Below, in pieces: positions 1-6,837 of a DNA stretch of 8,528 bases. Within the stretch, counting starts at the first letter, position 1, and every line of letters begins with the position of its first letter. This stretch comes from an uncultured Bacteroidota bacterium. Lineage in GTDB: Bacteria; Bacteroidota; Bacteroidia; Chitinophagales; Chitinophagaceae. The stretch is from contig CAINEG010000214.1 of assembly GCA_903847655.1 (NCBI GenBank), positions 1 to 8,528 on the forward strand. Direction: 5' to 3'. A model generated the notes under the pieces. That model did no database searches. It was given only the letters and a program-made list of their open reading frames with translations, and had not been told where the DNA came from. Both the position numbers and the translations under genes were made by a program.

Positions 1-1660
1 AAATACCTTGTCCTTTTACATCGTGAGGGTAGCCTACCACCGCACTTTCCACCACACCCGCATGCATATTAATAGCGTTCTCTACTTCGGCGGTACCAAT
101 TCTGTGTCCACTTACATTTAAGACATCATCCACTCTGCCTGTAATTCTTATTTGTCCCAATTCGTTTTTTAAAGCACCATCTCCCGTAAAATATAAATTA
201 GGATAAGTAGCAAAATAATTAGTTCGGCATCTTTCATGATCGCCATAGGTTGTGCGAATGGTCGCAGGCCAAGGTTGTGTGATGCATAAATTACCACGGT
301 ACAAACCATCTTCCATGGTATTTATTTCATCTCCTTTATCATCTACTAAAATAGTTTTCACTCCTGGCATCGGATAAGTGGCCCAACCAGGTTTACCTTC
401 TGTGATACCTGCCATATTTGAAATCATGATACCTCCTGTTTCTGTTTGCCACCAGGTATCTACAATAGGACATTTTTTCTTTCCAATATTTTCATCATAC
501 CAATGCCATGCTTCTTCATTAATGGGTTCACCTACGGTGCCTAAAACTTTTAAACTACTTAAATCATGCCCTTCTACGGGGCCTAATCCATAACTCATTA
601 AAGATCTTATAGCAGTAGGCGCGGTATATAATATATTGACTTTGAATTTGTCAATGATGTCCCAAAATCTTCCTGCATCAGGAAAGGTAGGAATGCCTTC
701 AAACATTAAAGAAGTGCCGCCCGCACTTAAAGGGGCATACACTATATAACTATGTCCTGTAATCCAACCAATGTCTGCCGTGCAGAAAAATAAATCATTG
801 GGTTGATATTGAAAAACATTCACAAAAGTATAATTGGTGTAGACCATATAGCCAGCAACACTATGCACTACGCCCTTAGGTTTACCCGTAGAACCAGAAG
901 TATATAAAATAAATAAAGGATCTTCTGCATCCATTTCAACAGCATCTATTGAAGTGATGCCTTGTGATTCTACTTTTTTAATTTCATCTTCCCACCAAAG
1001 ATCACGTCCTTTTAACATAGACACAGCGGTTCTAGTTCTTGTACATACAATTACATTTTTTACAGTCTTATTGCCAATGAGTGCATCATCAATCACAGAT
1101 TTCAATGGAATATCTTTAGCGCCTCTATAAGCTCCATCGCAAGTAATAATATAAGTAGCTTTGGCATCGTCTAAACGGTCTGCAATACTTTGTGCAGAGA
1201 AGCCTCCAAAAATTACACTATGAATGGCACCAATGCGTGCACATGCTAATACAGCAATGGCCAGTTCGGGTATCATACCCATATAAATACAAATACGATC
1301 TCCTTTTTGTACGCCATTATTAATAAGCACCTGCGCAAACTGAGAAACTTTTAAATGCAATTGTTTGTAGGTAATGATGCGGTGATGTTCTGTAGGATCA
1401 TTGGGCTCCCAAATAATGGCAGGCTTGTCTGCATTTTTTGCTAAATGTCTATCAATACAATTTTCAGTGATATTTAATTTACCTCCTTTAAACCATTCTA
1501 CTTTCGGTTCGGTAAAATTCCATTCCAATACTTTATCCCATTTTTTACGCCATGTAAAATTTTCTGCAATGGCTCCCCAAAATTTTTCCGGATGGTCAAT
1601 GCTATTTTTATAAGCTTCGTGATAAGCTTCTAAGGTTTTAATTTGATAAGGGTAACTCAT
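1..1660 (-). CDS. acs: Acetyl-CoA synthetase (AMP-forming acetate--CoA ligase), C-terminus cut by window edge
   Basis: Cytoplasmic enzyme that activates acetate with ATP and CoA to acetyl-CoA through an acetyl-AMP intermediate. About 553 codons are visible from the ATG at 1658-1660, against roughly 630-650 for the family, so some 80-100 C-terminal residues lie outside the window, including the regulatory lysine region. Visible motifs: the N-terminal Acs domain; the ATP-binding loop YTSGSTGKPKG at residues 253-263; WWQTETGG at 403-410, whose second Trp is the residue known to restrict the pocket to small acyl groups; FTGDGA with Asp494; and the hinge GRVDDVLNVSGHR starting at 508. The reading frame is unbroken, and an upstream in-frame stop (TAA at 1685-1687) limits the N-terminus. 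The gene is divergent from a carboxylate-type symporter at 1751, which suggests linked acetate uptake and activation. Identity as an Acs-family acyl-CoA synthetase is very secure; acetate as main substrate is inferred from the Trp motif and overall similarity. Confidence 0.96.
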   Translation of the reverse strand, partial: MSYPYQIKTLEAYHEAYKNSIDHPEKFWGAIAENFTWRKKWDKVLEWNFTEPKVEWFKGGKLNITENCIDRHLAKNADKPAIIWEPNDPTEHHRIITYKQLHLKVSQFAQVLINNGVQKGDRICIYMGMIPELAIAVLACARIGAIHSVIFGGFSAQSIADRLDDAKATYIITCDGAYRGAKDIPLKSVIDDALIGNKTVKNVIVCTRTRTAVSMLKGRDLWWEDEIKKVESQGITSIDAVEMDAEDPLFILYTSGSTGKPKGVVHSVAGYMVYTNYTFVNVFQYQPNDLFFCTADIGWITGHSYIVYAPLSAGGTSLMFEGIPTFPDAGRFWDIIDKFKVNILYTAPTAIRSLMSYGLGPVEGHDLSSLKVLGTVGEPINEEAWHWYDENIGKKKCPIVDTWWQTETGGIMISNMAGITEGKPGWATYPMPGVKTILVDDKGDEINTMEDGLYRGNLCITQPWPATIRTTYGDHERCRTNYFATYPNLYFTGDGALKNELGQIRITGRVDDVLNVSGHRIGTAEVENAINMHAGVVESAVVGYPHDVKGQGI

Positions 1661-1688
1661 ATACACAGGTTGAATAAATAATGATTAC

Positions 1689-1696
1689 CAAATTTA
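1689..1696 (-). promoter_or_regulatory. Candidate -7 promoter element of acs
   Basis: Read on the minus strand this is TAAATTTG, a full match to the Bacteroidota -7 consensus TAnnTTTG. It ends 28 bases before the acs ATG, so transcription would begin about 20 bases before the start codon. No clear TTTG -33 element is seen at the usual distance, which weakens the call. The sequence is AT-rich, so a chance match is possible. Confidence 0.42.
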
Positions 1697-1703
1697 CATT
1701 TTT

Positions 1704-1723
1704 CAGTTTAAATATTTAACTTG
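1704..1723. promoter_or_regulatory. AT-rich palindrome in the acs/transporter divergent gap, possible operator
   Basis: A perfect 12-base palindrome TTAAATATTTAA (1708-1719) is extended by matching CA/TG ends (1704-1705 and 1722-1723) to 20 bases with two mismatched pairs. It lies directly upstream of the candidate acs -7 element, where a regulator could block or aid RNA polymerase, and 27 bases before the transporter ATG, so it could serve both genes. A direct repeat ACTTGnAA with 12-base period (1719-1726, 1731-1738) overlaps its edge. Regulatory function is inference; AT-rich palindromes also arise by chance. Confidence 0.27.
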
Positions 1724-1750
1724 AAAGTTCACTTGCAAACAAATAAACCT

Positions 1751-3355
1751 ATGAGTCAAGAAATAAAACAAAATAATATTGCTTTTGTGATAGGCGCTTC
1801 TTCGGTGGGCACCTTAATTGAGTGGTATGATTTTTATATTTTTGGAATGTTAGCGACTATTATTTCAAAGCAGTTTTTCCCTGCCAATGCAGGCACAGCA
1901 GCACTTTTAAGTACATTGGCCATATTTGCAGCAGGCTTTATTGTTCGACCCTTCGGGGCCTTGGTCTTTGGTAGACTTGGTGATCTCATTGGACGCAAAC
2001 ACACATTTTTACTGACATTAATCATAATGGGTGGTTCTACTTTTGCCATTGGTCTTGTGCCTGGTTATGCCAGTATTGGATGGGCGGCGCCTATTTTGGT
2101 ATTAATACTACGTTTATTACAAGGTTTGGCCTTGGGAGGTGAATATGGAGGAGCCGCTACCTATGTAGCTGAACATGCGCCTACAGGGCAGAGAGGTTTT
2201 TGGACCAGCTGGATTCAAACCACTGCAACATTGGGTTTATTTTTAGCATTGGGTATTATTATATTAATAAGAACAAATCAGGGGGTGGAGAAATTTAGTG
2301 CAGAGTGGGGTGGATGGAGATATCCATTTTGGATATCCATTTTACTTGTGGGCGTTTCTGTATTAATAAGAATGCGTATGAGTGAATCGCCTATGTTTTC
2401 AAAATTAAAGTCTGAAGGAAAAACTTCGGTTAATCCATTGAAAGAAAGTTTTGGGCATAAAGCCAATTTTAAAATGGTTTTATTGGCCTTATTTGGCGCA
2501 GTAATGGGACAAGGCGTAGTATGGTATACAGGTCAGTTTTATGCACAGAGTTTTATTGAAACAGTTTGTAAAATTGATTTTATACAATCTAGAAATATCA
2601 TGTTGGTGGCTATTTTAATGGCTACCCCATGTTTTGTTTTGTTTGGATGGCTGAGTGATAAAGTAGGCAGAAAATGGATCATGCTCTTGGGTATGTTATT
2701 GGCCATCTTTACTTACCGACCTATCTACCAAACTTTTTTAAATATTTCAAATACACAAAATAGAATTGATAAAATTGATTTAGCTAAAACAAGCAGCGCT
2801 CCAGCTAAAGTAAAGGTGGACGGCAAGGACGACACTAAAATTTATTTAACGCAAATTTTTGATACCGCGTATTCCGATGGTGCAGTTTTTAAATACATTA
2901 AAACAGATACCTTTCAATTAAAAGGAGGCTATAATCCAATGCTAGCGATTGATTCATTGAATCCCAATATTTATATATCAAAATCGGCCAAGCCTAATGT
3001 GGTCGTGGAAAAAACCTTAGGCCATCATGATTATTGGCAAATGATTTGGTTGGTCTTTATTCAAATTGTATATGTAACCATGGTGTATGGACCTATTGCT
3101 GCCTTCTTAGTAGAAATGTTTCCCACTAAAATCAGGTATACTTCCATGTCACTACCATATCATATCGGCAACGGGGTCTTTGGAGGATTGGTTCCTTTCT
3201 TAGGCACTTTGATTGTAGAATTTACCAAAACTTCTGCTCATCCAACAGGAGACCCCTTGGCTGGACTCTGGTACCCCATTGGTGTTGCAGCAGTTAGTTT
3301 TGTGATTGGCTTAATTTATTTAACCAATAAGATAGATAAAAATGTGATGGACTAA
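1751..3355 (+). CDS. MFS transporter, metabolite:H+ symporter (MHS/ProP-KgtP-like) type, with large insertion
   Basis: Inner-membrane secondary transporter of 534 residues, probably a proton-coupled importer of a carboxylate or similar small metabolite. Family signs: EWYDFYIFG in the first membrane segment (residues 24-32), motif A GRLGDLIGRK (74-83), RLLQGLALGGEYGG (121-134) and the second-half motif GWLSDKVGRK (299-308). About twelve membrane segments can be placed, near 11-35, 48-72, 84-103, 111-135, 152-173, 191-209, 241-265, 281-299, 309-330, 429-451, 472-490 and 507-525. The unusual part is a polar stretch at about 331-428, which should face the periplasm. The ATG at 1751 (MSQEI...) is preferred over an in-frame TTG at 1721 because it is preceded by an A-rich AAATAAAC stretch and fits the usual short N-terminus. 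It is divergent from acs and followed by a small membrane protein. Acetate or another short acid is a guess from context; the substrate cannot be read from the sequence. Confidence 0.9.
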   Translation: MSQEIKQNNIAFVIGASSVGTLIEWYDFYIFGMLATIISKQFFPANAGTAALLSTLAIFAAGFIVRPFGALVFGRLGDLIGRKHTFLLTLIIMGGSTFAIGLVPGYASIGWAAPILVLILRLLQGLALGGEYGGAATYVAEHAPTGQRGFWTSWIQTTATLGLFLALGIIILIRTNQGVEKFSAEWGGWRYPFWISILLVGVSVLIRMRMSESPMFSKLKSEGKTSVNPLKESFGHKANFKMVLLALFGAVMGQGVVWYTGQFYAQSFIETVCKIDFIQSRNIMLVAILMATPCFVLFGWLSDKVGRKWIMLLGMLLAIFTYRPIYQTFLNISNTQNRIDKIDLAKTSSAPAKVKVDGKDDTKIYLTQIFDTAYSDGAVFKYIKTDTFQLKGGYNPMLAIDSLNPNIYISKSAKPNVVVEKTLGHHDYWQMIWLVFIQIVYVTMVYGPIAAFLVEMFPTKIRYTSMSLPYHIGNGVFGGLVPFLGTLIVEFTKTSAHPTGDPLAGLWYPIGVAAVSFVIGLIYLTNKIDKNVMD

Positions 3356-3392
3356 ATTAGTACAAAGAATAATTAAACTTTAAAAAATTAAG

Positions 3393-3641
3393 ATGAATAC
3401 AATTAAAAAATTAGCGGGTTATGTATGGATGTTGATGGCGCCCATACTTATTTTATTTCTCTTGTATCAAGCCAATGAAAAAATTAGCCATGCTGCAGCC
3501 GCAGTCAAATCGAATGTGATTTTGCAATGGGTCATTATATTATTGGTTTTTACGCCCATCTGTATTGGTTTTTATATTTTTGGCACTTATGCATCCAAAG
3601 GAGAGTACGATCACTTGCCTGAATCTTCAGAAGAAGTATAA
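3393..3641 (+). CDS. Small two-helix membrane protein of unknown function
   Basis: An 82-residue protein with two hydrophobic segments (about 9-27 and 43-66) joined by a short polar, Ala-rich linker, and a charged C-terminal tail containing KGEYDHLPESSEE. The lysines before the first segment (K5, K6) and the acidic tail suggest both ends are in the cytoplasm. There is no signal-peptide cleavage site or known catalytic motif. It begins 37 bases after the transporter stop with no terminator between, so the two are probably cotranscribed. Its size and two-helix form resemble an accessory subunit; in enterobacteria the acetate permease ActP is paired with the small membrane protein YjcH, though I see no sequence similarity. 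From memory, Bacteroidota have a small uncharacterised family of this kind (possibly DUF6814); this is unchecked. The start is the only ATG that keeps the first helix intact. Confidence 0.85.
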   Translation: MNTIKKLAGYVWMLMAPILILFLLYQANEKISHAAAAVKSNVILQWVIILLVFTPICIGFYIFGTYASKGEYDHLPESSEEV

Positions 3642-3653
3642 TTCTAGCTTTTG

Positions 3654-3688
3654 TTTGCGCTGAGATTCACATTATCTAAGTACTTTTG
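3654..3688 (+). promoter_or_regulatory. Candidate Bacteroidota-type promoter for the ABC ATPase gene
   Basis: TTTG at 3654-3657 (a second TTTG sits at 3650-3653) and a perfect TAnnTTTG match, TACTTTTG, at 3681-3688, with a 23-base spacer, at the long end of the accepted range. Only four bases separate the -7 element from the ATG at 3693, so the transcript would start at or within a few bases of the start codon and be essentially leaderless. It would let the ATPase be expressed apart from the upstream transporter pair. Confidence 0.48.
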
Positions 3689-3692
3689 AGAC

Positions 3693-4397
3693 ATGTCGTT
3701 AGTGGTACATCAATTGTCAAAAAGTTATGGCGCTCAATTGGCCGTAGATGCAATATCCTTTCATTTGAAACAAGGAGAAGTAGTTGGTTTTCTTGGGCCC
3801 AATGGTGCAGGTAAAAGTACCACCCTTAAAATGATAGCTGGTTTTTTAGCCCCAGACAATGGAAGTATTCATATCAATGAAATTCCCATCCATCAAGATG
3901 CGATAGAAGCAAAGAGAATGATCGGTTATTTGCCAGAATCCAATGCCTTGTACGAGCATTTGTATGTCAAAGAATATTTGCAATTTTTAACTTCAGTACA
4001 TGGTTTAGAAAATGCAAGACAAAGAATTTCACAAGTCATTGAACAGACAGGCTTAGGCTTGATGCAACATAAGAAAATAGGCAGTTTATCCAAGGGCTAC
4101 AAACAAAGGTTGGGCATTGCAGCTGCCATTATTCATCAACCCAAATTGGTTTTATTGGACGAGCCTACAACCGGCTTGGATCCCAATCAACTCATTGAGA
4201 TACGGGCCTTGATCCAAACTTTAAGCAAGGAGGCGCTTATTTTATTCTCTACCCATATCTTACAAGAAGTGACTGCCATTTGTGATCGAGTGTTAGTATT
4301 GCATCAAGGGAAACTTGTTGCAGATGAGCCTATTGGGGCTTTGATAGAAAAACACAATACAAGTTTAGAAGAAATATTCAAATTGCTTACCCATTAA
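3693..4397 (+). CDS. ABC transporter ATP-binding protein, GldA-like
   Basis: Cytoplasmic ATPase subunit of an ABC transporter, 234 residues, driving a membrane partner by ATP hydrolysis. Motifs are complete: Walker A GPNGAGKST (35-43), a Q-loop region GYLPESNALYEHL in which Glu stands where Gln is usual (E82, common in this subfamily), signature LSKGYKQR (132-139), Walker B LVLLDEP with catalytic E157, D-loop GLDPNQ (161-166) and the switch His188. GYLPE, LSKGY and TTGLDPNQLIEIR strongly resemble GldA, the ATPase of the GldA-GldF-GldG complex linked to gliding in Bacteroidota. However, GldA is usually about 300 residues and this protein stops soon after the ATPase core, and no GldF or GldG permease gene is in the window. 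It may therefore be a GldA relative with another partner, such as an ABC-2 type exporter. The ATG at 3693 gives the standard first beta strand. Possible own promoter at 3654-3688; enolase follows after 63 bases. Confidence 0.93.
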   Translation: MSLVVHQLSKSYGAQLAVDAISFHLKQGEVVGFLGPNGAGKSTTLKMIAGFLAPDNGSIHINEIPIHQDAIEAKRMIGYLPESNALYEHLYVKEYLQFLTSVHGLENARQRISQVIEQTGLGLMQHKKIGSLSKGYKQRLGIAAAIIHQPKLVLLDEPTTGLDPNQLIEIRALIQTLSKEALILFSTHILQEVTAICDRVLVLHQGKLVADEPIGALIEKHNTSLEEIFKLLTH

Positions 4398-5756
<1,359 letters not shown>

Positions 5757-5778
5757 TCAATTAATTCTATTGATATAC

Positions 5779-5810
5779 AAAGAGGAGCTCAGTTGGGCTC
5801 CTCTTTTTTT
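5779..5810 (+). terminator. Rho-independent terminator after enolase
   Basis: A 12-base stem (5779-5790 with 5795-5806, one T-G wobble) closed by an AGTT tetraloop and followed by seven Ts (5804-5810). It starts 22 bases past the eno stop codon and ends 35 bases before the next start codon, separating eno from the ftsB-like/nth pair. Confidence 0.92.
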
Positions 5811-5845
5811 GCCAGAAATTGACTAATTTTACTTTCATCTACTTT

Positions 5846-6163
5846 ATGGGACTAATTAAAAAAATATTACCAATCATCACCAATCGCTATTTTTTAGTGG
5901 CCTTTTGTTTTGCTATTTGGATGATTTTTTTTGATCAACGTGATTTTTTCCAACAAAGGGAAAGAGCAGGGGAGTTAAATAAATTAGAGGCTGCTAAAAA
6001 ATATTATCAGGATGAAATTTCAAATACCAAAAAGCAGCTAGAGAACTTACAAAGCAATCCGGCGGCTATTGAAAAATTTGCAAGAGAACGTTATTTGTTA
6101 AAGCGGGATGGGGAAGAAGTTTATTTGTTCGAAGACAGCAATACTAGCGCTGAAAAAAAATGA
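5846..6163 (+). CDS. FtsB/DivIC-family septum formation initiator protein
   Basis: Small bitopic division protein of 105 residues. FtsB/DivIC proteins sit at the septum and, with FtsL and FtsQ/DivIB, help activate the septal peptidoglycan synthase. Architecture fits: a short basic cytoplasmic N-terminus (KK, R), one membrane segment at about 14-30, then a charged helical stretch at about 34-70 likely to form a coiled coil, then the family-typical NPAAIEKFARERYLLKRDGE (71-90) and a short polar tail. An in-frame TTG at 5819 would add nine hydrophobic residues; the ATG at 5846 is preferred because the basic residues then lie at the N-terminus as usual. It follows the eno terminator, so it needs its own promoter; only a weak TTTG-18-TACTTTCA arrangement (5808-5837) is visible. 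Its stop overlaps the nth start (ATGA, 6160-6163), implying translational coupling. Whether it is the FtsB or the FtsL-type partner cannot be settled from sequence alone, but the C-terminal motif favours FtsB/DivIC. Confidence 0.88.
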   Translation: MGLIKKILPIITNRYFLVAFCFAIWMIFFDQRDFFQQRERAGELNKLEAAKKYYQDEISNTKKQLENLQSNPAAIEKFARERYLLKRDGEEVYLFEDSNTSAEKK

Positions 6164-6807
6164 CAAAGAAAGAACGCTACCAATGGATACTTGACTATTT
6201 TCAAACGCATGTACCCATTGCCGAAACAGAATTACTGTATCAGAATCCTTTTGAATTACTAGTCGCTGTTATTTTATCTGCCCAGTGCACCGATAAGCGT
6301 GTGAATTTAACGACCCCCGCAATTTTTAAAAAATTTCCTACCCCTCAAACAATGGCCAAGGCAAGTTTTGAGGAAATGTTCGCACTCATTAAAAGCATTT
6401 CTTATCCCAATAACAAAGCCAAGCATTTAATTGGCATGAGTCAATTATTGTTGCAAAATTTTAATGGGGCAGTGCCCTTGACCATAGAGGACTTAATTAC
6501 CTTACCTGGGGTTGGACGCAAGACCGCCAATGTAATTACCAGTGTAGTGGACAAACAACCCAATATGGCGGTGGATACCCATGTATTTAGAGTGAGTAGA
6601 AGAATTGGCTTGGTACCCATGACCGCAACTACCCCCTTAGCGGTAGAAAAAGAGTTGATCAAACATATTCCTAAAGCCTTAGTCCATACTGCACATCATT
6701 GGCTCATCTTGCATGGCCGATATACTTGTTTAGCTAGAAATCCTAAATGTGCTACCTGTGGCTTACTTAGTTTTTGTAAGGAAGGGGCAAAAAAAAGCGC
6801 CTCTTAA
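6160..6807 (+). CDS. nth: Endonuclease III (DNA glycosylase/AP lyase)
   Basis: Base-excision repair enzyme that removes oxidised pyrimidines and cleaves the abasic site. The 215 residues match the family length. The helix-hairpin-helix reads LPGVGRKTANVI (115-126) with catalytic Lys121, and VDTHVFRVSRRIGL (138-151) carries catalytic Asp139. The C-terminal 4Fe-4S ligands are Cys190, 197, 200 and 206 in the standard C-x6-C-x2-C-x5-C spacing. It overlaps the ftsB-like gene by four bases (ATGA), so the two are surely cotranscribed. Its last codons and stop (TAA at 6805-6807) lie inside a hairpin that appears to terminate the convergent korA gene, so the C-terminal KKSAS tail is shared with that structure. 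Identity is secure. Confidence 0.97.
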   Translation: MTKKERYQWILDYFQTHVPIAETELLYQNPFELLVAVILSAQCTDKRVNLTTPAIFKKFPTPQTMAKASFEEMFALIKSISYPNNKAKHLIGMSQLLLQNFNGAVPLTIEDLITLPGVGRKTANVITSVVDKQPNMAVDTHVFRVSRRIGLVPMTATTPLAVEKELIKHIPKALVHTAHHWLILHGRYTCLARNPKCATCGLLSFCKEGAKKSAS

Positions 6808-6820
6808 ATTAGAGACGCTT
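6789..6820 (-). terminator. Terminator of korA, overlapping the 3' end of nth
   Basis: On the minus strand an AAGCGTCTCT/AGAGGCGCTT stem (6811-6820 with 6795-6804) is continuous over ten base pairs, counting one U-G wobble, with a six-base loop, and is followed by eight Ts (6796-6789). On the plus strand the wobble position becomes a C-A mismatch and no T-run follows, so it should act mainly for korA, 18 bases past its stop. The nth stop codon lies in the loop. It may still give weak termination of nth. Confidence 0.78.
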
Positions 6821-6837
6821 CTGTATAAAATATTATT

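Noticed and set aside
378..1613. Two plus-strand open frames of about 70 codons (378-593 and 1401-1613)
   Set aside because: Both are antisense to acs, whose motifs are continuous through these stretches on the minus strand.
1721..1750. TTG start adding ten residues to the MFS transporter
   Set aside because: The extension is not typical of the family, overlaps the divergent regulatory gap, and the ATG at 1751 has the A-rich upstream context.
2319..2337. Inverted repeat GATATCC-5-GGATATC within the transporter gene
   Set aside because: It falls in codons for a membrane segment, has no T-run or gene boundary nearby, and is most likely chance from repeated ATATCCATTTT codon use.
5819..5845. 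TTG start adding nine residues to the FtsB-like protein
   Set aside because: It would place hydrophobic residues before the basic N-terminus and leave only eight bases after the eno terminator.
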